The notes under the pieces: model-generated
Told to the model about the DNA's origin: nothing
The model's database searches: none
What the model saw: the letters and a program-made list of their open reading frames with translations, nothing else
Translations under genes and position numbers: made by a program
Assembly (NCBI GenBank): GCA_019671135.1
Contig: JAHRHY010000030.1
Span: 1 to 64,000 of the forward strand
Length of the DNA: 64,000 nt
Direction of reading: 5' to 3'
Origin: Linnemannia hyalina
Taxonomy: Eukaryota; Mortierellomycota; Mortierellomycetes; Mortierellales; Mortierellaceae
In this document: positions 24,188 through 35,978 of the stretch, piece by piece
How the letters are laid out: the number at the start of each line of letters is the position of its first letter
How positions within the stretch are numbered: the stretch's first letter is position 1

Positions 24188-24930
24188 GTTGGCTCCCAAA
24201 TCACCCATTGTCCAATGCCCTCATCGTCCTTTGCCCAATCTCCGACTCACACGCTTTTTTTTTTTTCTCTCGCACTTTGTTCTGTTTCTGGTGCTTTCCG
24301 GCTGACTGACGGACTGACTAACACTAACTGACCGTTGATGTGGGTTACTGTGATTACATTACATCCTAACGAAGCCCTTTTGGCCCGAAATGAGTTTTGC
24401 ATCTCCTCACCTTTTTGTTTTTGCTCTCGTCTCCCTCTCCTTTTTTTTCGTCGTCATTCAATCCGACACAGTAGCAAAAAAGCGGGTTCACTATTCTATT
24501 CAATTCATTCCGCCTCATCTTTCTGAAATCCTATTTAAGTCAGACCAGAATTTCCCTTGTTTCCCATTTTTTTTCTTTTCTTTTTGTTCTTCTTTCTTAT
24601 CTTCGTCGTCAAGTGCTCGGCTCTTCTCAACACTTCGTTATTACTATTTTCATCTCCTTTCCTCACACTTTCCTTCTTCTTACGCCCCATCTCTCACTTT
24701 CCCTTATTTCCTCCCACTCCAATCACATTCGCACTTCCATTCCCGCACTCCCTTGACTCCACTCCCATCTACATCTTCCCAAAGAACGACATCACTCTGC
24801 TTCATTTTTTTCCAGGGTCCTCTGCAGCACATACATTAGCTCTTCCTTCCCTCCACGTGATACTTCACTTCCTTAAACGACGCGTTCCCACTCTTCCTAT
24901 CCTCCGTCTATCATATCATCACATATCAAC

Positions 24931-25713
24931 ATGGCGTCGATGCCTTTCTCTCCCATGTCCTCTCCCTGCGACTCTTACTCCTACACTCGCTCAGTCAACA
25001 CTCCCATGACCAACAACAACAACAGTAACAAGTACCATAGCCGGTCAAGCAGCGAGTCGTTACTGTTCACGCCTCCTCTCTCCCCTACCGAGGAGCAGCT
25101 CTTAGCCTTCTTGATCCCTGACATCGAGCCTTCCGAGTTGGCCGCCTATCTGTCTGCTCCTGCTACTCCCATCCTCTCTGATGTCTCCTGTCTTATCGGC
25201 AAGAACCTCTCCTCCATGAACCATGAAGATCAAGAGTCCTGCTACAACATCGAGGCCGTCTACCCCAGCCCCGTCTGCGCCGCCGCCGCTGCTACTGTCG
25301 CTGCCCTCCATCGCAATGCCAAGTCCTTCCCTGCTCTTTCAGTCTCGCCTTCCGCAACGGCTGTCGCTACTACCACCACCACTACCCTCTCCTTCAGACC
25401 TCTCCAATCTTTGACTAACTCCAAGAAGCGTTCCTCGATGTACGCCTTTGTTGGCTCCGACGATGAGGAGGATAAGGAGGAGATGCCCCTGCCCACCGAC
25501 TTTACCTCCAGCCCTACGGTCTATGTAATGTCGAGCCGTAATACCCGCAAGCGCCTCATGCTCGAGCAGGCCTTTGTCAGCCCCGATGAGGAGGAGGACA
25601 ACAACAGTATCAACAACTGTTACTCCCAGATCTTCCACGGTGCCTCCTCGGACGAGTTGGACATGACAACCGAGCTCTCCAGCACCCTTGCCTATGATCT
25701 CGTTCTTGCCTAA
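24931..25713 (+). CDS. Ser/Thr-rich acidic protein, unknown function
   Basis: Single exon, 260 residues, no family recognised. It opens with a Ser/Asn-rich segment, then TPPLSPTEEQLLAFLIPDIE near 47-66, a central Ala/Ser/Thr region and two similar acidic motifs, AFVGSDDEED near 172 and AFVSPDEEED near 214, each preceded by basic residues (KKR and RKRL). The SP-acidic motifs look like phosphorylation or PEST-type sites, so a short-lived regulatory protein is possible but unproven. No signal peptide or membrane helix. A very long gene-free upstream region, a C/T-rich leader and strongly C-ending codons suggest a regulated, well-expressed gene. Confidence 0.75.
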   Translation: MASMPFSPMSSPCDSYSYTRSVNTPMTNNNNSNKYHSRSSSESLLFTPPLSPTEEQLLAFLIPDIEPSELAAYLSAPATPILSDVSCLIGKNLSSMNHEDQESCYNIEAVYPSPVCAAAAATVAALHRNAKSFPALSVSPSATAVATTTTTTLSFRPLQSLTNSKKRSSMYAFVGSDDEEDKEEMPLPTDFTSSPTVYVMSSRNTRKRLMLEQAFVSPDEEEDNNSINNCYSQIFHGASSDELDMTTELSSTLAYDLVLA

Positions 25714-27157
25714 ATTTCCCTTTTCTTTTTCTGCTTCTATATCCCCTGTTTCCTTTTGGCATTTCCTTTCTTGTTTTTTGCTTTCAGCTGTACCATAGCT
25801 TCTCCCTCAACTGTCCATTTCCTTTACCTGTACGTTTAGCTGTAACCACCCTTCTTTTCCTTTTCTTCAATGCCACACCATTGTATCATTTCTTTTTCTT
25901 TTTTGAGCGTTTTCCTTTTTCTTTTCTGTAGCAGTAGAATAGCGAGCATTGTAACCATAGTGAAAAAAACCATCTTTTAGCATATAAAAGAACCCCACCA
26001 AGAGAGGCATGTTTTTGCTTTTCTTGGAATACCCACCCATCATCCCAAAAACATCATCTCCCTTCTGCTTGTGCTTTGCTCCGCTTGATTGATTGACTTG
26101 ACCCACTTTGTCTGCTATGGTTTTTTTGTAATGAAAGAGGACCTATTGAGATATGGAGTTTTCAGGACGTTTGTTGAAGCAGTAAATGGAGAACCCACAG
26201 CCTCGCCGGCAAAATGGCGCACGGTGTTTTATCCGAACATCCCGCTGAACGGCGACGACAGTTGCAGATCCACAGACAGGGTCAGTCTATCATAGATGAG
26301 CAGATAGGCTGAGACAGAAGAAAAAGTCAGACGGGAAGGGTGAGGCAGGGGCCAAAGTCGTCATCTTGGACAGGGATGCGGGGCTAAGAAAAAATAATTA
26401 CATGAGCTGATGTAGAAAATGGACCCCCATCCCTTCACCCACACCCCCAAAGTTGCCGTTTTGGTGTCATTCTGTCATTTGCTCATTGTCTGTTGTTGAA
26501 ATGAGTATCCGTTCGGATGTACATGAACATTTTGTGCGAGAGCTGTCGAATGTGTGCAAGCGGTTATATACGACGAAGCATGCATGGGCTGTGATGATGA
26601 AAGTATTTATTATTATCCCACCATAATTTGAGGGTGTGTACAGTTTTTTTTCTTTGGGTTCCATGGTTCTCCAGCATTGCCTTGACACCCTGGATGGGCT
26701 ATTTTCAGAAAAATGATCTCCTTTTGATTGTTCCTGTTCTCTTACTCGCATTGACAGTTTGTTGTTTATGTGTCTCTCTCGTAAACAACAGCAACCACGC
26801 CTTGGTGAGCACTTCAGGATCTATCCCTATCGTATCCACCAATCCATCTTGAAAACCACCATCACCTTGAGAGGTTGATTTACACAAGAAGACCGTATGA
26901 TTGGCAGGATGCACGTGACCCAAAACAAGTTCTGGTTTCATTCCAAGGATTTTTTCTTTTTGAAGGTTTTCACTTCTCACTTCTTCCTCTTTCTCCTCTT
27001 TTCGCCTCATTCTCTCTGCACTCTCAGCTCATCTTATCTTACTCTCTTTTTCTTCTCACGCTTCCACCCTGCATACTTCTATCTCCTCAAGCGTACACTC
27101 CTTTCTTCTTTCATCTCATTCCAGTGAAAAGATAGAGAGATAGATAATCCAACTAAT
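25714..27157. other. Spacer, T-rich 3' flank then promoter
   Basis: Bases 25715-25940 are T-rich 3' flank of the preceding gene. From 26950 the + strand becomes C/T-rich up to the next start codon. The rest shows nothing I can call. Confidence 0.6.
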
Positions 27158-28783
27158 ATGCAGCCGGCGCTCTTCAACGTGAGGTCAAACCTCGCACAGC
27201 TACCCCGCTCCATCTCACCCCACATCTCCTCCTCCTCCTCCTCTCCAGTATCCTCCTCGATCCGCTCTCTCTCCCCAAGCCGTAGCTCCTCCCCACACCT
27301 CCGCTCGCGATCAGCATCCCCTTCCCCACGGCGATTCGCCAGCGTTCTTGCCTATCACGCAACCCCTCCTCCGGGGGGTTATGGCAAACAACGTACGATC
27401 TCTGCAGACCAACAACACCTTCAAGGGCAAGGGCAGGAGAGTGAGCGAGGGTCGACGGAGCACAGCGGGGATGATATGGCGAAGGAGAGTCAAGAGCGTC
27501 AGGAGAGTCCGAGTCGAATTGCCGTAAGAAACTTGGAAGAGTCCTGGAAACGATTCGAAATGGACCCTGCACCTTCCTCACCGTCTTTGGTCTCTTCTTC
27601 GACTACCTTTGTTGGCTCGTCACCTCTGTCCCCTCTGTCCTCTCGACCTTCTTCTCCCTCCCCGCTTTCGAGACCACCCTATCGGGAATTGATCGAGTGC
27701 ACCTTCTTCAAAGACACCAAGATCTCGGTTCCAGCTGCTGAGAACGAGCAGGGGCCAGGAGAGGGAGTCACTGCTGCAGGAGAAGGCGGGAGAGGTGGAG
27801 GAGCAGCAGCAGCAGCACGGAGTGGTAAATCCGCCGTTTTGAAGTCTGAGAGCAGCAGTAAGACCAATAATACCACTCATGACAATGATCACCGAATCGA
27901 CGATGGGCGTCGTCGTACAACAAGCACGGCAGCAACAACAGCAACGCCTTCGGTAACCACAGCAACCACTATTCCTGCTGCTGCGTCATCGACCCTGCTG
28001 AGCTCATCGTCGTCTACGCCCATATCGTCTACTCCAGCAAACAAAGGAGCAGCTGAAGCAACAGATGCACCCTTGGAAGATTCTATTCAGATGCAGCAGC
28101 AACAACATTACCAGGGGCAGGTGCAGAATGCATTCCTGGCATCGAATGAGGCTCGGCATATTCTGGATTTGCCATCGCTTCTGGGGCAGGAACCAGACAG
28201 GATCTCTCAGGTCCTCGCGATGCCAATACCTCTCCAACCAAAGCCCCATTCCTCTCGGCCTTCGTCATTGGCTTCGACTGGCAATGGCGAGTCTTCCTTG
28301 CCAACAACCCAGGACAACAACACCGAGGAGGCTAATGACAACGCTTCAGGATCGGCGCTGATTTCGAAGCTGAACGCCAAGGCAGAAACGACAGCAGAGG
28401 CGATGACGAAGCGTTATGCGGCCAAGAATCTTAACATGACAGAAACGGATGCGCATCGGATGGTGCAGGTGATGGCAGCAGAGATTGTAGCGCTGCACGA
28501 GGAGCGGGCGGCGATGGTGAAGAAGATGGAGCAGGCCAAGCAGGAGATGCTTGAGGCTGCGCAGTTGTTGCGGATGAAAGCTGCAGAGGCGGAGGTACCT
28601 GAGGAATTGCAGGATATGTCTAGGGAGGGTCGGCGGCGGCGTAGTCTTGGTTCCGGGAGTGGCGTGAGGTTGAGTGTCCATGACGATGATGAAACGTCTA
28701 GAACAAGAAAGGAGACAGGATCGTCTGAGGAAGACCGACAGCGGAACATGTACGACCGCGATGAATGGCGGGAACGAGAGTAA
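27158..28783 (+). CDS. Low-complexity protein with C-terminal coiled coil, unknown function
   Basis: Single exon, 541 residues, no domain recognised. Residues 1-70 are Ser/Pro/Arg-rich with many SP and RS dipeptides; 200-330 are Ala/Thr/Ser-rich. The best-conserved-looking part is residues about 400-480, an amphipathic helical stretch (AMTKRYAAKNLNMTETDAHR, then VQVMAAEIVALHEERAAMVK and KMEQAKQEMLEAAQLLRMKA) predicted to form a coiled coil. The C-terminus is charged with Arg clusters and acidic runs. No signal peptide or membrane helix, so cytosolic or nuclear. Function cannot be stated. Confidence 0.78.
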   Translation: MQPALFNVRSNLAQLPRSISPHISSSSSSPVSSSIRSLSPSRSSSPHLRSRSASPSPRRFASVLAYHATPPPGGYGKQRTISADQQHLQGQGQESERGSTEHSGDDMAKESQERQESPSRIAVRNLEESWKRFEMDPAPSSPSLVSSSTTFVGSSPLSPLSSRPSSPSPLSRPPYRELIECTFFKDTKISVPAAENEQGPGEGVTAAGEGGRGGGAAAAARSGKSAVLKSESSSKTNNTTHDNDHRIDDGRRRTTSTAATTATPSVTTATTIPAAASSTLLSSSSSTPISSTPANKGAAEATDAPLEDSIQMQQQQHYQGQVQNAFLASNEARHILDLPSLLGQEPDRISQVLAMPIPLQPKPHSSRPSSLASTGNGESSLPTTQDNNTEEANDNASGSALISKLNAKAETTAEAMTKRYAAKNLNMTETDAHRMVQVMAAEIVALHEERAAMVKKMEQAKQEMLEAAQLLRMKAAEAEVPEELQDMSREGRRRRSLGSGSGVRLSVHDDDETSRTRKETGSSEEDRQRNMYDRDEWRERE

Positions 28784-29156
28784 CGTTGTGTCAGTAGCGG
28801 CATCATTTTCATAGCTTGGGGTACATGTGCGTATGTGAATAAAACAAAGCATGATGGAGAACTTGTGTTATCTTGCATGAGTGTGAAGAGGGCATTGTCG
28901 AGGCAGTCACATGGGATGTTTTGTTTGGCCCCCTTTTTTTTCTTTTTTGGCAGCTTTTAGTTGTTATCAGTTCATACTTTACACGTCTCTCTTCACAAAA
29001 AGAAGCGCGCACCCACCCCTTTCTCTCTTCTCTTCTTGTCCTTTCCTTCCCCTTGCCTCTTTCTTTCTTTGACTCATTCATTCCAGTCGCAGCAACAACA
29101 GCAATAACAGCAACAAACTCACACACACACACTTACTCACTTTCATTCAAAGTGCA
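28784..29156. other. Short spacer before RPAP1
   Basis: 373 bases holding the 3' end of the coiled-coil gene and a C/T-rich promoter stretch; CAGCAA and CA repeats (29088-29135) form the leader of RPAP1. Confidence 0.6.
28838..28843 (+). terminator. Polyadenylation signal, coiled-coil gene
   Basis: AATAAA lies 55 bases past the stop codon. Confidence 0.5.
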
Positions 29157-30345
29157 ATGGACAACTCGGGAGAAGAACAACGGAGACTCGTCGAACACGA
29201 ACGGGTCACCCGCCAGAGGAGACACGTCCCAGAGACCGAGGACGACCTCCTCGCTATGCAGGAAGAGTTTGCAAAGGGGACTGACAGACCCGCCGCGTCC
29301 GTCTTTAGAGTCAGAAGGCCACCCACCCTATCCTCCAACACATCATCTACAGAACCAACAACGAGGCCAAGACCCACAACCGTCGTTGACGACGACGACG
29401 ATAATGATGACGACATACCCCCACCCCTCGAAAAGGACGTTGTCTCCCTCGACAGCGATGAATTGCCCATCCTCCCTCCCAGTATTCAAGCTTCTACTGC
29501 GCGGTTGAAGCCTGGATCCAGATTCCTGCAGGACAGAGCTAACAAGGCACCCCGAACACATTTCCAGACCAAGGGAGAGCGGTTCGAGATCGATTTGGAT
29601 GACGGCAACGACGACGAAAACAAGGCTGCTGGTGGCAATGACCACATGGACATGTTTGGAGACGGTGACCAGGATTCTATCGAGACAGCGGACGAGACTC
29701 GGAGGAGACTGGCCATGGCCACCCCCTCAATAGGTCAGATTCTGAACGAGGTCCTGGAGAAGCCTGTCGGGGAGGTTGTCGCACCAACCATTGCTACCAC
29801 CACCATGGGCTCTTTAGTTCCAAACACCCGTCCTGCCAAGGGCGCTGTTAAAGGAAAGAGTCTGTTTGCACAGCGACTGGCGCAATCCCAGGGCCAAACA
29901 GCAGCAGCAACTTCCTCTTCGTCCGATGTCACCAAGGCTGTCTTGACCACCCCTATGCAGAGCAGTGACATCCCATCCTCAGCCTCCTTTACTCGATTGA
30001 TGGGTCAAGCAAGGCCGACAGTCGTCAAATCTTCTTCCAATCCAGGTAATATATCACAAACTCACTTACGACATGTTAAACATAATGATTGCTCGTGGAC
30101 AGTTTTCATAGTGCAAAAACGAGGAATGAGAGGTGTAGACTTCTTTTGTTAAATACTTTATCTGACGGACGCTTCGCTTATCGTGTATGAACCCTTTTCT
30201 CATGAATAGAAAATGCGCAGCCACTTAGACCCACGGTCGGACCCAGCGTCAGGCCACTCAGCGGACAACAACAATCCCAATCCCACCGTAAGGAAATTCC
30301 ATCGTTGTTTACAAAGCAAAGAGAAAAAAAAGAATTTGCTGGAAC

Positions 30346-30383
<38 letters not shown>

Positions 30384-33300
30384 CGGTCCTCCCTGAACCA
30401 GTCTTGTTCTTAACCAAATGACGTTTTTTTTGTCTCCTTGTTGGGGGGGTTCATATGAAACGCTATAGAATCAGGGCTCCCTCCAAGACCAGCTCTTCAT
30501 TCGGTGCTCAAGAAGGTGTCGGATTCGCCTCAAAGCACCCTCATGGATCAGATCGACGAGGAAAACAATCGGAAACTTGCCAACATGTCGCAGGAGGAGA
30601 TCGAAGAGGAGCGAGCTGAGTTGATGCGGAATCTGGACCCAGAGCTGATCAAGAAGCTGATGAAGCGTGGGACACCTCAAAGACGAGTAAGCTTTTCAGA
30701 GGGTGTCAAAGTCGAGGACAAGGTGGTCAACATTCACGACGTTCGGCTCTCACACGGCGAGAGCTCGTCCTTCCAGGCCAAGCGACACGAGGAAGAAGGA
30801 GGCGATCACCCCTTGGTCATGAAGAAAACGTTCTATAAGGATGTTCCTGCTGAGCCCGAAAAGATGGAGTGGATGGGCATTGACGGCGTCGACAGTCTCA
30901 GTGATAGGCCCAGACCAGCTCTGGGCAAATCGGTGACACCCGGACAACAGCCTTACACAGTACAGGAGGCAGATCCGCCAGCAGCACATTATCGATTTGA
31001 TTTTGGAGGACGGATCATTAACGACGAGGACACTCCTGTTCATCTCGGACTTCACCACCACGGCGTGGATCCTACCAAGGCTGGATACACACTCTCGGAA
31101 CTTTTGCATCTCATTCGCTCAACCGTGCCCAGTCAACGGATATTGCCGCTCAACATTGTTTCTAAGGTGCTCCAGAACTGCAGGAATCCTGAATTTGCCC
31201 CCTTCGATATCCGAGCTGGCATTCTCCGCTGGCTGATTGATTCGCTCCGCGCTCCCGTATATCTTCGATCCGCTTTGGACGACAAGACCGACTCTGGATT
31301 GGTGGCTGCAGTCAATGCGATGTACTCCTGGATCATGCCTTCTACCGATATCGCTCAGCCAGAGAGTATTTGGGAGTCACTGAGTCATCTGGATCGCGGC
31401 TACGAGAGGACCAGTCTCGGGTTCAAGTACCAGGCCATCACCCGTTTCGCCAACATGGAGCTCAAACCCGACACCTTGCAGGCGAGCCAGGAACAGGGAA
31501 CAGAGTCAGAGGAGACGATTGCTGCCCACGCCATTTTGGCGTCCAAGGATCCTGTTGATGGACTGGTCGCCATGAACATTCTTCCACGCTTCCGATACAT
31601 TCTGGACGTCTGCCAGCTCCCACCCGCGACAAACTCACAGGTCTTGGACCTTTTGTTGACGATCGTCAGGGTGCATCCAGGAGGCGCCAAGAAGGTGTTT
31701 GAGTGCGAGGGAATGATCGCAGCCCTGATCAAGCACTATGGAGCCATCTCGTGGCCTTCGGACAAGAGCGACCTGGAACTGGGCTGCACCGCCAAGGCTA
31801 TCGCGATTCTGGACACAGTCATTCGTTCTTCCAAAAAGCTCGCTTCAGCCATTATTGAGGAAGGTCATGTGGAACCATTGCTTCGATTCCTAGTACTCAC
31901 ACCTGAACCAACGGTCGACAACAAGCAGAGTTTTGCGATCCAAACCCAGGTGCTCAAGTTGTTCCGATCCCTGGCAGCCTATGGTCTCTACTGTAACGTC
32001 TTGGGCGATAGTTTACAGTCGGTGTTGCTCACGGATATCACTCGCGCAATCTCCGCAAGATCTCAGCCCGGCTTGGATCCTGTTGTCAAATCCTTCTTGT
32101 CCAGAAAGTTGTCCATGTTCTTCCAGCTGGCAATCGTCTGGACTCATGCGGCGGCGGATGTTCATCGTACGATCCCGGAGCATTCACTCTGTTGGGCACA
32201 GGCGGCGGCATTCCTGGATCCGGCGCTGGAGGGCATCATGAGCTGGACGCTGCCTGACCAGGTGGAGAAAACCTTTGATGTCGATTACACGCTTCTCATT
32301 TCTTCGACTGTTCGGTACATCAGCACATGGGCTCGCTATCTTTCGACCAACCCACCCGAGAGCGAGCAAGTATTGGAGCGTGTCTGGAAGGCGGTGCAGT
32401 TCTCGAGCTGGGGAAAGTCGGATGCCTTCAAGGCTGTTCACAGTCGGCTGACGCAGATTATGATGGAGATTCCTGAGCTGGTAGAGTCGTCGTTGCCTCA
32501 TGTCGGGATTACGTTGAACAACCCATCGGCACTGTCTCAGATAGCCTCGACCCTATTTGAGGTCTCGCTGTGCGCCGAGTACCTGACCAGTCATCTGACT
32601 ACGATGTATTATTTGGCCCGCCTCACATCGGCACCGGCGTTTATCCTTGAGGAGACCATCCAAACGCTTGTGGACGAGTCGGTCTTTGGGTTGGTGGAGA
32701 AGGTGACCAAGTACGAGCTCGCGATTCAGGACCAAATCCCTATGGTCCTGCCTCCCTGGATGGCGTTCCTTTGCCGTCACGGCGTCTACTTTGTGGCGCA
32801 TTGGTTGACCGCGATGGACGTCCTCGTGTACCAGCAGGATCCGGACAACAGCTCGCACATCAAATTGACTTTCTTCCCTCTCTTTCAGGTGACTGCCCTG
32901 TCCCTGTTGCAGATTGTGTTGCCAGGAGACGAGTCTTTGAGTAACGATGTCCTGATCAAGATTCTCTTCAACCCTCGAGTCCTCGGCAAGTTACTCAACC
33001 AGAACGCGGAGCAGATCACGGTCGTCAAGCGAGTCTTGGAGCCACTCTATCTTCAATGCTTCATCAAGAACGAGTCGGACCTGAGTCAGTCGCAGAGCCT
33101 GCTGAACCATGATGGCCGGGGTATCAAGAGTCTGGTGCTGGACTATGGAGCAATCACTGGTCAGCCATTGTTCAACTGGTTGTTCTATCCGATCGAGTTG
33201 CTTTTCAAGAGCAAGCTGACATATGTGGAGGAGTCGGGAACATTGATTGCCGCCACGTCGGTTGCGCATGTCACTCTCGACTTTGTGTACTCGCTCCTGC

Positions 33301-34673
33301 AGACACTCGACGGCATCTCGTTCGAACTCATCTACATGGTTGCACTCAAGCTCTTGGCATTGGAGGGCGAGAAGGAACCAGCAAGGAGCCCAGACAGGGA
33401 CGAGTATGAGTATGAGAGGCAAGGCGGCGGCGGCGATGATGATGAGGAGGAAGAGGACGGGTTCATGGACCAGGAAGTTGAGAGCAGCATCAACAAGCTG
33501 CTGGATCACTTTAGCACTCGTGGGGACTGTTCACTTGTTCGAGATGACTCTCAGGGACTAGTGGCACTGTCTGAAAAGACATTGTCGCTCTTGACGGCAC
33601 CGTTGCCCTTCTCTCAGTTCATGAAGAACTTTATGGAGAACTCGTTCACCACCGGAACGCTGCTTCAGTTCCAACCAACGGCGGCTCGACTGTTGTTCCC
33701 AGCGATGGCGATCTCTTCCAGCTACCAGCTCTTGATCTGGCAGGAGTCATTCAACTTTTTGGCCAGCGTGACGACACCCTGGGAGAAACTCGACGCCGGT
33801 ACGCTCAAGACGTTGATCCAAGACGGCCAGGGCAATGTGACGTCTGAGGTGCTGAAGCACTACGTGAAAGCGGTTGTCAACGGAAGAGTGATCAAGCAGC
33901 GCAACCCGGCGCTGTACTGGATTGCGATCCATCATCTGTCTCGCACTGGCTTTGGCCATGTCAAGATGCCTTTGCCTCCTCGAGGAGGATACCGTGCCGT
34001 GGTGAAGAAGGAAGAAGAAGAGCTCAAGGAGTTGTCGACCGAGGAATCTGCAGAGTTGGAGGAGCGTCGGACTATTGTGAAGGCGATTGTCGGAGCAACG
34101 AAGAGTGAGGAGCTGGTTCGGGATTGGATCCAGTACGATGGAAGGAATTTTGAGCAGTCTTTGTCAGCGATTCTAGCAAATGCTGACTCTCCAGCCGCAC
34201 CGTCCGTGTCGATCCCTGCTGTCCCTTCATCAGGCGCCGGCATCCCTTCGAGCCTGAGCATGGCTGGCATTTCCGGCTATAGCTCGTTTGGCTCGGCTAT
34301 GTCACCCGTGACGCCTTCTCTTGCCTCGCCTGCAAGTCTCAAGTCTCCAAGCCGGCCCTTGTCGTTGTTGACGACGTCGGCGTCATTCCCTTTGATGGGC
34401 AGCAGTGACTATGTGAACTGCGACAACATCTTGACTCCGCCCGAGTGCTTCCGCGAACGGAGGCAATTGCTGCTGGGAGCTCGCAAGGAATGGATTAAGG
34501 AAGTCGTGGGTGAGCAAGGTGTTGAGAGAGTCGAGAATGCTATTCTTGCAGGGGCTCCTGTTCCTGTAGGAGCTGGCACAGGTGGTGTTCGCGGCCATGG
34601 TCACAGTGCGAGCAGTGGACTGGGCGCGTCGTCTGGATCTGGATCCTACTTTGGAGGCCCAAGACGGAGCTAA
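29157..34673 (+). CDS. RNA polymerase II-associated protein 1 (RPAP1)
   Basis: RPAP1 proteins help assemble and nuclear-import RNA polymerase II together with GPN GTPases. Three exons: 29157-30045, 30210-30287, 30469-34673; about 1723 residues, longer than human RPAP1 (about 1390). The N-terminal 340 residues are acidic and disordered. The RPAP1 N-terminal domain is at about 345-395 (IDEENNRKLANMSQEEIEEE, then LDPELIKKLMKRG). The RPAP1 C-terminal signature is at about 497-560 (YRFDFGGRIINDEDTPVHLG, GYTLSELLHLIRS, ILPLNIVSKVL). The rest is a long alpha-helical, HEAT-like region with an acidic insert near 33430-33470 and a Ser/Gly-rich tail. Intron 2 carries a 36-base poly(T). Confidence 0.93.
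30348..30383. repeat. Poly(T) tract of 36 bases in RPAP1 intron 2
   Basis: Pure T run inside the intron between 30287 and 30469. It makes a very long polypyrimidine tract 85 bases before the acceptor. Confidence 0.85.
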
Positions 34674-35978
34674 ACTCCAATCTGTCGTACTTCACTGGCT
34701 GACAGACTTTCCACCTAATCTTCTACAATATCCACACGGATATTTGTCTTGTATGGAACAACGAGTAAAAAATAAAATAAATTGTGCTCTCGGCGCTAGC
34801 GTCAATCATATCATTTTTCCTCCCTTTGTTTATTTATCCATTTGTTCTAGTTTGCTGCCTGCTTTGGATGGGTGGAGGAGGGTAAAGCGTGGGGATGTAT
34901 ATGTAATATACGCTGAGTGTGCATGCAGACAAAGATAAAATAAGGACAAAGCAGCAAAGAGGGAACGAGAAAGAAAGAGTATCTAAAATGGACGGCGGTT
35001 TGGCGTGAGATAGATGGAGGTGGATCATATCCAATGGAAAGGCTGTGCCTGAATTGTCTGCTTCATCATACGTTTTATTTTCATCACCGTTGGCCTTTGT
35101 CTCTACTCAACGAAATTCAGGAACTATCTCTTTATTAACCTTTTTCCCGGTGGGTTGCAATCTGGAAGGGAGACGTCGTATTTAGACCCGGGAGAAATGG
35201 TACGCACAATCTGGGTTAACATTTCTTCGAGCAACGAGAGGCACGCACCTCCAGGTGAACGCTGGTTACGAAATAGACAGTGAGCTCTAATTGTTTTGTT
35301 TGTTGGTTGTCGTTTGTAAGAGGACCGCCTTCATTTCTTATTATTACTCTTTGAGCTAGAGGACTAGAAAGATATGTTCGAGTTGAGGTCATGAAAGTGC
35401 TATGGGTACTTTTTTGTTTTGAGTGTCTTTTGGTTCATCGCCTTCAAGATATGAACTGTGTTGTGTCTGGGCGGGCCTTCGTTGTTGTTTATGGTCAAAA
35501 GACTGGGTGAGATGAAAGTGCTCTCAAGATATTCAGCTCTCTCAGCCCGAACAACAAGCAGCAACCGACAGAGTAACGACCAACCGACTGAGAGAGAGGA
35601 GTGGCGCTCACAGACAAGAAGACCCGGAGCTTTACATCCCACTTTTTACACTTTCCTGCTCTCGTCTTTTATTCCTTTTTCTTTTCTTTCTTCCTTTTCT
35701 CTTTGCACTGCCCTACCCCTACCACACTTTACCCGCCCAACCCCACCAACCTCTATCCACACCTCCACCTCTGCCGCCTCTCTAGTCCCTCCTCCTCTCC
35801 TCCTCTCCTTCGCTAACGCCAACAATCCTCTTTATTCAACAACCCCTGCCTGTCAATTCCTTGACCCTCTCCAACTCCAACTCCTCCTCCTACGCAACCG
35901 CACACGCACACTCTCTAGCCAACTTCCCTCTCCTCCTCCTCTCGCCCTTCCCCTATCACCAATACCAACACTCCAATA
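34674..35978. other. Spacer, RPAP1 3' flank and C/T-rich promoter
   Basis: No gene found. From 35640 to 35975 the + strand is strongly C/T-rich, typical of the leaders of well-expressed genes in this window. Confidence 0.6.
34771..34776 (+). terminator. Polyadenylation signal, RPAP1
   Basis: AATAAA with an overlapping AATAAATT copy, about 100 bases after the stop. Confidence 0.5.

Larger units (their letters stand above)
19506..24930. other. 5.4-kb gene-free region rich in simple repeats
   Basis: No frame here shows a recognisable domain, and candidate frames are biased by simple sequence. It contains CT and TG microsatellites near 20197-20267, a C14 run at 20613-20626, a hexanucleotide array at 23131-23199 and a T29 run at 24159-24187. 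Its right part (about 24500-24930) is strongly C/T-rich on the + strand and probably is the promoter and leader of the gene at 24931, with a TATTTAAG TATA-like motif near 24532. Non-coding transcripts cannot be excluded. Confidence 0.55.
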
